From NCBI GenBank assembly GCA_947462335.1, contig OX381717.1, positions 49,209,523 through 49,273,522 on the forward strand: a stretch of DNA of 64,000 bases. Direction: 5' to 3'. Below, piece after piece: positions 1-10,319 of this stretch. Made by a program: the position numbers and the translations under genes. The stretch comes from Harmothoe impar (Eukaryota > Annelida > Polychaeta > Phyllodocida > Polynoidae). Within the stretch, counting starts at the first letter, position 1. Every line of letters starts with the position of its first letter. The notes under the pieces were generated by a model. That model saw only the letters and a list, made by a program, of their open reading frames with translations, did no database searches and was not told the DNA's origin.

Positions 1-618
1 GTACCCAGTTCAGGTGATGACAGGTATGAGCTATCATACACCCACATCTTGACGCTCGTCTCGACAACATCAAGGGAGAACGTGGACATTATTCTAAGCC
101 GAAGTAAACAAAACACGTTATACAACGTTATATTGTTTCTCTGAACCTCCTTATCATGGCAAAATGTCATAATTATGACGTTAAAAACGTTCTGTTGACA
201 TAAAATAACCTAGGTTTTGTTAGCTGGGGCGTTATTTTAAATGTGCAGTCTAAAAAGTCTTAAAATCCTTTAATTTTAGGACAACCAAATTATTCTTTGC
301 GTTAGTACCCACCGTTTACTTAGGGGGTGTTACCCGTGGAATCCCTCAGATAGCGCAGTATGTTTTGTAAAGGTATATTGGGGGCAGAGACCTGGAACCC
401 CCTTTTCTTTTTGCATCTTGTATGTATACAGGATATTATCATAATTATCTGGAGTAACGCCCCCAAGCCACCGTTTTTTCTTTCAGATAAAATGATGGTG
501 TCTCATGGTTGAACTACAATAACTTAAGACAATGCAGAGAATAATTTGATTGTCTTACTTTAAGATCAAGTCTAGATGTTATTTATGACAACATATATTT
601 AAGATAAGGCTTAGAACA
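1..618. other. Non-coding stretch, nothing recognised
   Basis: No convincing gene, RNA or repeat is seen. The stretch is AT-rich with stops in all frames. It may be host intergenic sequence or the far flank of the retroelement downstream. Confidence 0.4.
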
Positions 619-741
619 ATGTCCACGCTCTCCCGTGGTGATATCGATACTTGCCACACAGACACTTGGGTGTGGTGCGGTGCAGACGGGCCTTTTAAGG
701 TGACCATTTTATTACCTGCCTCATACAGCCTTCTCTATAGC

Positions 742-935
742 CCAAAATCCACATTGACAAGAACCTGCGTTAAAAGGGTATTGCCCCTCTGCCTCGCTAA
801 TTTCGCCCCCATAACGCCGTGGACTTTGGCGGCACAGGCGCAAAAAGGGAGTGGCAGGGCGAAATAGCGGCGAAATTATGGCGGCACAGGCGCGATACTG
901 TTTTAAAGCAGGTTCTTGTCGCCGTGGATTTTCGG
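742..935. repeat. Imperfect palindromic repeat (MITE-like)
   Basis: Two arms at about 745-777 and 899-931 are inverted copies of each other, sharing the core ACAAGAACCTGC and a flanking AAAATCCAC block. About 28 of 33 positions match by eye. The inner sequence is also partly palindromic, with two GC-rich blocks around TAATTTCGCC. This is the shape of a small non-autonomous DNA transposon. No coding capacity is seen; the short ORFs that cross it on both strands look like by-products of the symmetry. Confidence 0.5.
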
Positions 936-1292
936 CTTGTGTCAGACATATGGGAGCTCTGTACTCCATGCCCACATTGAATAGGGTAGTTCCATACTCC
1001 AAGGCCTATGCCGCCATACTCCAAAAGTAGTTGAAATGTTTATTTTTCTAATTTATAGATCATGAAACATGTAATAAATAGTGTACACTATGAGAAAGTA
1101 CCATAAATGGTGAATTCTGGACGGAAATCAGGTGTCAGCCTGTTTTGAAATATTTACAATGTATTTATGAAAAAGAAAGTTTTCCTGGGCTGGCACAGAG
1201 CAGGTGTTTGTTTCCTCTGCAGAGTGCCTATGGACATGTCATACATTGACATAAAATGGACATAACTTTGTCAACCACAAATAAGCCGGCCA

Positions 1293-1856
1293 ATGATGAT
1301 CCCTCCACCACTACACCCTACTGCCCAGCCTGGAGGCACTTTTAATGTGGTTGTGGTTGGGATCCCAGAAGAACAGCATGAAGATGTCTTTACCACATAT
1401 AAAAGCATCATAAATGCTCTTGGCATCCCGGTAGACAAAGCAGATTTCAGTTCCATAGCTAGGATTGGAAGGGCAGGCAAACGGCCACGCCCACTAATGG
1501 TAGCTTTCAAGAATCCGCATGTACACCAAGAAGATCTACTAGTTTGCCATAGGATCCAATCCCTTGGCACTAAGGAGAATCCAGTTTACCTGAACCCGGA
1601 TGAACACAGAGACACACGTATCTGCAGATACAAGCTGCAGTGTATCTTTAATCATATCAGGGACTGGGACATCGGCGCCGAACTGTCTGACAGAGGTATC
1701 ACTATTAATGGTGAAATGCACTCAGCCACACAGGAAGGCATTGATGCCATCCCGGACTTTTTAAGCCCTCTAACTTTGATGCTACCAAACAAGGACTCCC
1801 CTACAACCAGCGCAATGCAAATGCTGGAGGCAAGAAAACTAATAATCCGAAGTTAA
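1293..1856 (+). pseudogene. LINE-A ORF1, N-terminal part: RRM and C-terminal domain of a LINE nucleic-acid chaperone
   Basis: The 187-residue frame starts with a Pro-rich leader and then shows the beta-strand VVVVGIPE, an RIGR loop, the RPRPLMVAF strand and, after about residue 100, a C-terminal-domain signature (VYLNPDEHRDTR... then DRGITINGEMH). This order is that of LINE ORF1 proteins of the L1/transposase_22 type, which bind RNA/DNA and act as chaperones in the RNP. The stop at 1854 looks like a lesion: the -1 frame is already open before it (coding-like sequence from about 1765) and runs into the next ORF. The break probably lies in the T5 run at 1757-1761. I infer one original ORF1 protein, RRM-CTD-linker-NADAR. 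Confidence 0.8.
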
Positions 1857-1870
1857 TAAAGGGATCACGC

Positions 1871-2863
1871 TTGCCTGCACTCAATGCCCTACAACTTACT
1901 AGGCCTCCGCCGCCACTGCCTGGTAAATCAGATCAGGCACTTGGTGACAGAGAAGGGAGAGGAGGTACCAACTATAAGACACCACAGTCCACCACAACTA
2001 TAAAGGACCCACCGGCGTCTTCAAAGACAGTACCTGAGACTGATAAAGGAGGAACTGGCCCACCGTCAAAGTCTACTGGAGCCAAGCCCCCAGCCTCACG
2101 TCCGGACCCATCACTAATCCTGGTGGACAGCCCACCCACCAGGTTGCATGCCCAGCCTTTATTGAGTTCCACCCCGCAAATAAAGGCCAATGAACAAAAG
2201 CAGAAACCAGCGCAAGGCCTACCACCCACTTCCTACATAAATGCCTACAAGCAACAGGAGGAACGCATAGTAAGCACACCCATTGGACTTGCCTTCAGTG
2301 GTGAAAGTGCCTACTTGTCAAATTTCTATCCCGCCCCATTCACCACTGTGTTTGATGGGAAAGAAAGGATATTTGCTAGTGTGGAACAAGCATATCAAAA
2401 TGCAAAAGCAGTACACGTGAAGGACTCTGTGGCTGCAAAGGACATACTCTGTGAACCCAAGGCTCCTCTTAATAAATCAAGAGGGAGCAGGATCAACACA
2501 GAAGACACAGACTCGGCATACCATGCTGTACCACATATCAGACGCTTCGTCTCTACCAAGTTCACCCAGCGCGCTGACTGTTGTATGAGGCTACTGCATA
2601 CAGGAAATGCTCATCTGGCAGAGGCCACCTTAAATTACTTCTGGGGCATAGGAATAGCCTATGACAGACATGTCCTACAATCAACCACCCACTACAATGG
2701 TGACAATGTAATGGGTAATATCCTGATTGACTTGAGGTACGAACTGGCCATGACCCATCGGTACATAGTGCCCTCACCAGCGGACCAACCTCAACTCACC
2801 CACCTTCACTTGGTTCGCCCTGTGGCGCCCCCTGGAACCAAAAACAGAAGGCACAAACTGTGA
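1871..2863 (+). CDS. LINE-A ORF1, C-terminal part: low-complexity linker plus NADAR (YbiA-like) domain
   Basis: Of 330 residues, about 1-130 are a Pro/Ser/Thr/Lys linker and about 138-295 are a NADAR domain. Signatures seen: AYLSNFYPAPF, the acidic helix SVEQAYQNAKA (Glu172), FVSTKFTQRADCCMRLL, TGNAHLAEAT (Glu251), FWGIGI (Trp258) and NVMGNILIDLR (Asn279, Arg289). NADAR proteins are a family of NAD/ADP-ribose-linked enzymes; some are N-glycosidases acting on riboflavin intermediates, others reverse ADP-ribosylation of guanine. The domain is open throughout and the conserved positions look retained, although ORF2 is badly decayed. The ATG at 1871 is probably internal, because the frame is open upstream and continues the RRM part. 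The fusion to a LINE ORF1 is read from adjacency, shared strand and the continuing frame. Confidence 0.85.
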   Translation: MPALNALQLTRPPPPLPGKSDQALGDREGRGGTNYKTPQSTTTIKDPPASSKTVPETDKGGTGPPSKSTGAKPPASRPDPSLILVDSPPTRLHAQPLLSSTPQIKANEQKQKPAQGLPPTSYINAYKQQEERIVSTPIGLAFSGESAYLSNFYPAPFTTVFDGKERIFASVEQAYQNAKAVHVKDSVAAKDILCEPKAPLNKSRGSRINTEDTDSAYHAVPHIRRFVSTKFTQRADCCMRLLHTGNAHLAEATLNYFWGIGIAYDRHVLQSTTHYNGDNVMGNILIDLRYELAMTHRYIVPSPADQPQLTHLHLVRPVAPPGTKNRRHKL

Positions 2864-3973
2864 AACCAGGCGCACTCGACGTCACCGTGTGAACAATGCT
2901 GCCATAGACCTATGATAATGCCATCTTTAATGAACATTGATAGCATTACATCAACTGTCTCATGTAAAACTTGTATTACTATGAAATAATTGTATAATCT
3001 ATGTGACCTGGCACCATCATCATATTTAAAGTGAATAGTTTAAGAATACCCTATACAATGCCCCTAATGAGATGCTTGTAAATTGGGCCTACTTTTTACC
3101 ATAATACTGTAACCTGCCCAAATGCTCACATATATTTACAAAAACACTTGTTGTAGTTACAGCATGTATTAGTACTTAAGGTACATGGGTGTACAAATGT
3201 TACACCCAACATACAACTGTATTCAAATAATATGACCCTATACCACCACCCCCACCTCCGACCCCCCCCCCCCCTCTTTTCAATCCTCAATGCCTCTCAC
3301 CGCCCCCCCCCCCCCCAGTTCACCTAACAGACCCCTCCCCCCCCCCCCGCCCATTTCACCTAATCAGCCCCCACCGCCTCTCCCTCTATCCCTCCCCCGC
3401 CCACCACGCCGCCACATCGCCCCGCTCACACCCTTTAAAAAACACTGTTCCCCCAGTTTCTCGCTTTCTAATATGGCCAGATCACAGTGTACATTACTAC
3501 CTGTATATAATAATGCTTGTATGACTGTAAATAATTGCTTACCCTATCAAATTTATTGCTATTGTGATAGTGTGCCTCACCAACACGCTCTCACTGTTTA
3601 TCATCATGAACCATGTATCATATGATTAGCTTAGCTCAGTTTAGCTTAGTTAGCAAAGGATTATCCCATAATCATATAACTCTGTGAGATGATAATCACA
3701 GTAATCACTAATGTATAGAATTTAGGTAATATGATTTAATCCATAATGACACACATGTGGGCATACCCTTCTTTGCAATCAAGCAAATGGATATCAAACC
3801 ACGTTGCAAACCCCAAACCCATGACACCTGGTGTCAAACCGCCCTTGTTCAGGGCGAAATTACTAATAACCTTACTAACACTACACTGATAAGTACACCT
3901 GTGGCTCTCTCTAGTATGGCCCAGACATCACTACCTGCCAATATATAATATATTATTATATATATATAAGAAA
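2864..3973 (+). other. LINE-A spacer between ORF1 and ORF2, with C-rich tracts
   Basis: About 1.1 kb without a convincing gene. It holds poly-C-rich tracts around 3255-3400 (CCCCCCCC runs mixed with ACC and CTC) and then AT-rich sequence up to the ORF2 start. The 111-residue Pro-rich frame at 3290-3625 is a product of the C-tracts. Confidence 0.5.
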
Positions 3974-6640
3974 ATGACCACAAATCCTGAGGCCTTTAAC
4001 AAACTAAAAGTTCTCAAGATAGGGCATTACAATATCAGGAGTGTACATTATAAATTTAGTCAATTATACAATCTCGTAAGACTATTTGATGTCCTATGTG
4101 TCAGCAAAAGCTGGCTGGTGGAAGGTTATTCTGACCATAAATTATATGTACCGGGCTATGTCTTTTTCAGCCAGGACCGTGTACTAGATAAGAATGGTGG
4201 AGGTTTACTATTGTACATATGCAATAAAATGGCCCCTTATTACAGCCTTGTTCCCTCTCTGAAGCGTTCTGATGCTAACATTGAGTCCCATGTAATAAAT
4301 TATACAGAAGAAAAACACCGTCTATCCTCCATAATCCTGGTATACAGACCTCCAAACGGTAGTTACGTAAAATATATAGATAATCATGACAGAAATCTGT
4401 CAAGACCGCCTTATTTCAAACAGGGAACGCTGGCTGCTCGGGGACATCAATGTTAATCTTTTCGAACCTGATGATTGTAAAACTAAATACTATAAAAAAG
4501 CAGTTTGTGACCTGGGCTTACATAATATTATTTCTCATGTCACCAGGCCTTATACAACTGGCCGCCCTGGAGGCACTTGTATCGACTTAATAGCCACTGA
4601 TTGTAACATTGTAAAGCATAATGGTACCCTTCCGCAGCTACTCAGCGACCACCTATTGGTATATGCGGTTAAGAAAAAACCCAAAGATACTTATGAAATA
4701 ATACACATGTTGGGACGCTCATATAAACATTATGACTATGATCTGTTTTCTGAATTCTTATTAGACACTGACTGGTCTAGGTTTTATGCTTGTTTCAGAC
4801 GTAGACACCATGTGGTGACTCATGTTATCACGCATCACTGACTTTCTGGACAAACATTGCCCTGTCAAGGAGATGCAGTTTAAAGACTTTGATAAACCCT
4901 GGATGACAAGGGATATTTATGAGACCATCCATGAGACGAATGATGACATATTAGAATACTGTGCGGGGGGAAGAGTAATCTTGCTCTATTTGAAATGGCA
5001 CAAGCATGTCGACGAGATATTAATGCCAAAACACGAGTGGCGGAAGAAAACTTTTATAAGGATAAATTGCATAACTTATCTCAGAATCCCACAAAGTTTT
5101 GGAGGGAATTATCTTTGTTACTTGGCAATAAGGGAACACATAAAGCTGATATTGTATTAAATCACCATGTAACTGGCAATGAGCTCAAAGGTAAATCAGT
5201 ACCAGAATATATTAACGAGTACTTCACAAGTATTGGTGAAGACCTATTTAATTCGCTGGGATCAATGCCTGTGGTTAGAAATGATAAAAGGCCCCAATCA
5301 ACTACGCATTCTGAGACACCTGAGACCAAGATAAGTCATGAAGAGGTGTTGAAACTTGTGAGGGAAATAGAAGTTCACAAATCAAGTGGTATTGAAAACA
5401 TTAACACTGCGGTCCTAAAGGATGCCCTATTGATTATGGCCCCTCAGTTGAGGGATGTTATTAACTTATGTTTGCACACAGCATCATTTCCTGAGAAATG
5501 GGCCTCTGCTAGGGTGGTACCACTACCTAAGGCCGGTGATACTAAACTAGTGAGTAACTGGCGACCCATCTCCCTTCTCCCAGTCCCAAGTAAGATTATG
5601 GAAAGAATAATATACCGAAGAATAAATAGCCATTTGGAAGAGAATAATATTTTAAGCAATAATCAATATGGTTTTAGAAATGCCCGTGGAACAAATGATG
5701 CTGTTTTCAAACTTTTAAATGATATTTATTATGCAACTGACAATGAAGAGTATATGGTCACATGTTTTCTCGACGTATGAAAGGCGGGGGGAGCTATTGG
5801 CCCGAATGCGAGACATAAATCTGCCTATAATCTACACTGACTGGTTGTGTGCTTATTTAGGAGCACGCAGTCAATCAGTCATCTGTAACAATGTAATTTC
5901 CTCTTGTCTACCTGTGAAATTCGGAGTCCCGCAAGGGTATATTCTAGGACCCCTATTGTTTATCTGCTTCATTAATAATCTCTCAAATGTTGTAAAAAAT
6001 TGCAAAATCATATCATAAGCGGATGATGTGGTTTTCTATTGCTCTGACAAAAGTCTGAAATTGGCCTGCGACAGGCTACAGGAAGATGCCTCCTCCATTT
6101 ATAATTGGTTTAACACTAGTGGTTTGTCAATACAGACAGGCAAAACTTAAGTTGTTACCTTTGGTAAGCAGCCTGTAAATACCAATGATATCCAGATCTA
6201 CATGGGTACTAATCTACTCGACCCTGTAGAGGAATATGAATACCTAGGTATAGTATTGGATTCTAAATTCAGTCTGGTAAAAACCATCAGTAAGTCGGTG
6301 AGCACGGCGAGCAACAGAAACCACATGCTTGGAAAGATGAGAAATTCAGTTAGTCGACATACTGCTATTTTGGTGTACAAACAAACAATACTCCCTGTCC
6401 TAGAATATTGGGGTTATTTATATAACATAGACGTCTGCAGCATACTCAGAATAGATGTCTTCGTACTTGCCTTAATGTAAAAATCAAATACCCTGTTGTG
6501 AAACTGCACACGGATACCAATATAGATCAATTGAGCATTAGGCATGACATACAGCTCCTTCTTTTGCTGTATAAATATCTATATGGTGATCATCACAATT
6601 ATAATGAACTTGGCCTTTGCTTCCACAAACCAAACCCGGG
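3974..6640 (+). pseudogene. LINE-A ORF2: broken AP endonuclease and reverse transcriptase
   Basis: Fragments in different frames line up in order with LINE-B. The EEP endonuclease starts at KIGHYNIRSV, then CVSKSWL (the usual Glu of SETW is Lys here), YRPPNG, GDINVNLF, GGTCIDL and LSDHLL. The reverse transcriptase follows with VPLPKAGD, WRPISLLPVPSK and QYGFRNARGT, then a broken motif A (CFLDV followed directly by TGA and a deletion relative to LINE-B), FGVPQGYILGP and a motif C whose first codon has become TAA (6016) before ADDVVFY. Frame changes occur near 4430, 4830, 5000-5160 and 5775. The C-terminal region continues to about 6640, where homology stops at the inverted segment. The loss of the catalytic residues makes it non-functional. 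Confidence 0.85.
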
Positions 6641-6728
6641 GGGAGAGTGACCACTTCTAATAGGTAGCTCCAGCAGTATAAACCATAATATGTTTACACT
6701 AATAGAGGGGGCTTCACTGCTTCATTTT

Positions 6729-6958
6729 TAGCAAGTAAAGTCACTCAATTTGGTTAGCATTTTAGCCTTGAAGATTTCCTTCGAGCTAGCTAGTCGACAT
6801 GATACATTTAGTTTGTTCCACAAGTCAAAACCACGATACAGAGGGCTTCTTCTATAACCCCATTTGTTCGATATGGGGTATGACAGTTTACCAGTATCAG
6901 TAGAAGTGGTTGCCGGATATAATAATCTCCGATTGTCCTGTGAGACATTTGTGCGATG
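6729..6958 (-). pseudogene. Inverted C-terminal end of LINE ORF2
   Basis: Read on the minus strand this gives about 76 residues ending at a stop near 6729, with the typical LINE C-terminal block GYRRSPLYRGFDLWNKLN...SCRLASSKEIFKAKML. LINE-B has the matching block SYRKSPLYRAIDMWNNLPP near its end. The plus-strand ORF2 of LINE-A stops about where this piece would begin, so an inversion in place of about 6643-6960 would restore the order. An independent nested LINE fragment in opposite orientation is the alternative. Confidence 0.75.
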
Positions 6959-7112
6959 ATATTCATATCATGAGCATATCTGATGAGAATGCATAAAACA
7001 CCAATGCAACTTATATGACTGTAACATCATGTTCATATTTCCTCATCCATTCGAATGTATACTGTATTTTGAAAATCACTCAGTGAATAAAATAATTTAT
7101 AAACTCAAAAAA

Positions 7113-7827
7113 TGTCTACAATCTCTCTCAGAGGTTACTAATTATCCTATCTGATTTATAATCACCACTGGGGAGGGGGTATACTCAAAACTGGTATAAA
7201 TGTCATCCCTGGAACACGCCTTGTAGATATCTCCATATCACATCTTTTTGATGTATTTACGTTTAAATGTTTTAGACATCTTTTACCAGATGGAAGACTG
7301 CCTGGACTTACAGTACAGCCTGCATAACACACCCAGCCCGTTTTCACATGTCACTCAGCCTGAAATACAGGGCTGTTTATTAACAGGACTGTGTTTTTAC
7401 TATAGCTTTTATATAATCCTATTTGCGATTTATATGTGATATTTGCTAAGAATAAACTCATATAGAGGATGTAGATCAGTACATCACCTTCCAACTTATG
7501 TAGGCAGTATGTGCCTGGTCCACTGCATATTTGAATAATTACATGTTTAAATTGGTATTTTATCTGATGGGACAACCATAAGAGCAGGCATAACAGTTGC
7601 CTCTGCTTGGAAAAGGTGTGAAAGCCTGAGCCCCAGCCTGCTGTATCAGGGTCATGTGCTGGGAGAGTGTGAACAACCTGACCAAACACCCTGCGTGTAA
7701 AGACTCCCGGCCTGTTAAACCAGCCTGGGCAGCCTGAATTAACAGGCTGCCTGGAAATATGGGCCAGGCTGTATCACTGGTCTAGTCCTTCACCAGTCAT
7801 ATACAAGTCCAAAGGTATCACTGATAA
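7113..7827. other. Non-coding stretch, repeat remnants
   Basis: No gene is seen. Inverted pieces built on GCCTGTTAA/TTAACAGGC occur around 7365-7385 and 7705-7755 and may be ends of a small DNA transposon. This is not certain. Confidence 0.3.
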
Positions 7828-8360
7828 ATATGTCTCTTTTATAATATAAGGCTGTGTCTCACAACCTTGAGCCAATGTTTTTGTCTCTGACCGGGTGCCG
7901 TCTCTGACCAGGTGCCGTCTCTGACCAGGTGCCGTATCTGACCGGCTTGGCTTGATAAGATCAACATACCAATAGTGGAAGGCTAATTATAATTGTAATG
8001 ATGAATACATAACAACCGCCATAACGTTTTTACAAATCCTTATATATATATGAGTATAATTCTTTTTAAAACACCTTTTTTCTTAAACCTGGTCAGAGAC
8101 GGCACCTGGTCAGAGATAAAAACATTGCCTCAAGGTCGTGAGACACAGCCATAAATATGTTTATATAAAATACACATAGATATTGTTACATCAAGAAACC
8201 ATGCAAAAGGACACGTAAAAACTTCTTGCATATGTGACGTCTTAGGAACGAAAAATGATATCATGAAATTACTAGTTATTTCTATGTAAGGTGCTAGCTG
8301 GGTTCACTCTGACTGTTTAAATAGGCACATTGGCCCACTGCCTCTAGGGCACAAATATCT
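7828..8360. mobile_element. Interspersed repeat M1, copy 1 (inverted-repeat core 7850-8150)
   Basis: The core begins GGCTGTGTCTCAC and ends with its inverse GTGAGACACAGCC. Each arm carries about 2-3 copies of a 17-bp unit, GTCTCTGACCAGGTGCC, in inverse orientation on the two sides. A copy with the same flanks is at 12153-12677 and a diverged core is at 27428-27722. No coding capacity. The shared flank beyond the core suggests the mobile unit is about 525 bp. Confidence 0.75.
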
Positions 8361-8449
8361 TATTTCTTGTTTTGCGGAGCGCCAGTGTTAAAACACATGT
8401 TCTCCGCCGCAAGGTATTAAAGGTGAAGTCCCCTTTTCTCCCAACATTT

Positions 8450-8745
8450 AGCACTGTGGGTCTTGCAGTGTAGCCGTGTGGGTGGTGGGTCTTGTATTGA
8501 AGCACTGCGGGTCTTGTATTGTAGCACAGTGGGTGATGGGTCTTGTATTGTTCATGTAGCACTGTGGGTCTTGTATTGTAGCACTGTGGGTGGGGGTCTT
8601 GTATTGTAGGACAGTGGGTGGTGGGTCTTGTATTGTAGCACTGTGAGTGGTGGGTCGTGTATTGTAGCACTGTTGGTGGTGGGGATCGTATTGTAGCACT
8701 GTGAGTGGTGGGTCTTGTATTGCAGCACTGTGGGTCTTCTGTAGT
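8450..8745. repeat. Minisatellite, about 29-bp unit
   Basis: About nine imperfect copies of a unit of the form TGGGTCTTGTATTGTAGCAC with a variable GTGGGTGG part. The two overlapping minus-strand frames here (His/Thr/Pro/Tyr repeats) are the repeat read in two frames and not genes. Confidence 0.85.
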
Positions 8746-9320
8746 TGCAGATGCAGGCTCCCTACAAAAAGACACCGATTTTTCTTAACAACCTTTAGAA
8801 TCAATAGACAAAAGAAACAAATGGAGTACCCATGTCAGATTTTGGGCTGCAATACCAAATTAAAGGGCCTGTTTATTATTCCCTACTTATGGAAAAGCAC
8901 TGTGTATCGATATATTATCAGACTGAATATTTAGTATGAGCCATGGACACTACTATTATGATCTCCAAATCATATTTGACACCGGACAGAGCCAATGTGT
9001 CAAAATTGGCTTATACAAGTGTGGATACTGGCTTTCATTCTTAAAGGCCCCGCACCGCTCCACACTGCATCAGCAGTATACCTGCATAAGCACTAGAGAG
9101 GCCTGTGAGTGAGGACAGACACTGGCCATGCTGATACTGCTACTATGTACATGCACATTATTGTAGCATTAATGAGGTGGAAGTAAGTATAATTCCATAT
9201 ACCAGGCAAGAGGGAGGGATCAGTGATGAATTGATCTACAGTTTTCTACACGCATCATTCAGATATTGAAAACTGCATAGGAAAATATTATTTGTCCACT
9301 GGCATCCATTAAGATCAACA

Positions 9321-10319
9321 ATGGATTTCAATGCAACAAGAGAGACATTTACACCACCAACGATAGCTCACACAGTGGTATGGAATATTTACGTCAGTAC
9401 CAGGATGGCTCAATCTGTATTGGCCATATTAGCTAACTTCCTTATACTTATAAGTGTTGCTAAGTACCGGAGCCTTCGCACACCCACAAATGTGATTGTG
9501 TCAAACCTTGCGCTGAGTGACTTTCTCCATGGTTTGGCTGTATTTCTTGTGTTGCCCTTAAAGCAAGTAATATTTTCCTGGCACGTGAACAAGATCATAT
9601 GCATAACAAGTATTTTTCTGGAGATCTGCACTGTATACACACAGTATATGAGCTTTGCACTTCTTGCTATCGAGAGATGGAATTCACTTCTAACTCATTT
9701 GAATCGCAGCAAGAGCTTATCAATGAAGACAGTCATTGCATTGGTCATACTGGGTTGGCTCTTAAATATAATATGGAATCTGTCAATGGCTGTCATCAAT
9801 GCTGACGTTCCCGAGGGCACGCAGTGTTCCTTCAACAATAACTTTCCAAAATACTATGTCTATACCACCGTCGCTTATTTCCTTGCTACCACTGCTCTGA
9901 TTCTAGTCTTCTATGGCTCTATTGCCTGTATTATTCACTCTGGGAAGAGGCAGGTAGCATCAAACATGTCATTGGTTCTTCACCAGAGTCAGCGTCGGAA
10001 AGCAGATATTAGAATCACCCGCATGATTGCAATGGTTGTAGGTGTCTTTTTCATTGTCTATCTCCCGTTTGCCATCACCGTTCTTCTATTCGGCAAATCA
10101 TCTATCCTGTGGAAGCGGGTGATTCATCGGGTCTCAATTATCTGCCTCGATGTCAATTTCTGGATTAACCCTGTCATCTATGCTTGGTGCAATCACCGAT
10201 TCCGTTTAGCCTTCAAGAGGATCCTGGCAAAGTGGTGGGCCTCCTGTTGCTGTTGTGATAGTAATCAGAACACTGTTCAACCACCTCTGAACATTCATAT
10301 ATTCGCAATTCATCAGTAA
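9321..10319 (+). CDS. Intronless class A (rhodopsin-like) G-protein-coupled receptor
   Basis: 332 residues with seven hydrophobic segments and no intron. Landmarks: N-glycosylation site NAT near residue 4; TM1 ending VAKYRSL; TM2 with NLALSDFLHGLAV (Asp2.50); the TM3 Cys in IICITSIF and its ECL2 partner in TQCSF; ERW in place of DRY at the end of TM3; TM6 FFIVYLPF with the conserved Pro but no CWxP Trp; TM7 NFWINPVIYAW (NPxxY); and a Cys cluster SCCCCD after helix 8, likely palmitoylated. Found at the plasma membrane; ligand unknown. The close relative at 18875-19900 on the other strand starts with the same MD(F/I)N(A/T)T pattern, which supports this ATG. Similar intronless orphan receptors are expanded in marine invertebrates. 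Confidence 0.92.
   Translation: MDFNATRETFTPPTIAHTVVWNIYVSTRMAQSVLAILANFLILISVAKYRSLRTPTNVIVSNLALSDFLHGLAVFLVLPLKQVIFSWHVNKIICITSIFLEICTVYTQYMSFALLAIERWNSLLTHLNRSKSLSMKTVIALVILGWLLNIIWNLSMAVINADVPEGTQCSFNNNFPKYYVYTTVAYFLATTALILVFYGSIACIIHSGKRQVASNMSLVLHQSQRRKADIRITRMIAMVVGVFFIVYLPFAITVLLFGKSSILWKRVIHRVSIICLDVNFWINPVIYAWCNHRFRLAFKRILAKWWASCCCCDSNQNTVQPPLNIHIFAIHQ

Larger units (their letters stand above)
1256..7112 (+). mobile_element. LINE-A: decayed CR1/jockey-type non-LTR retrotransposon with NADAR-containing ORF1
   Basis: The element has an ORF1 (1293-2863, one frame break), a linker of about 1.1 kb, an ORF2 with AP-type endonuclease and reverse transcriptase (3974 to about 6640, many breaks), an inverted piece carrying the ORF2 C-terminus (about 6643-6960), and a tail ending in a TGAATAAAATAATTTATAAA-like stretch near 7080-7112. 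That tail resembles the tail of LINE-B near 26460-26507, which supports the 3' boundary. The 5' boundary is a guess: an in-frame ATG at 1256 opens a short reading frame that shifts into ORF1. The copy is dead, since ORF2 carries several frameshifts, a stop in the catalytic box and an internal deletion. Confidence 0.85.

Noticed and set aside
721..1024. Overlapping minus-strand ORFs at the window start
   Set aside because: Produced by an inverted repeat; the two frames resemble each other because of the palindrome.
8344..8804. Two overlapping minus-strand ORFs (143 and 118 codons)
   Set aside because: Translations of a minisatellite in two frames.
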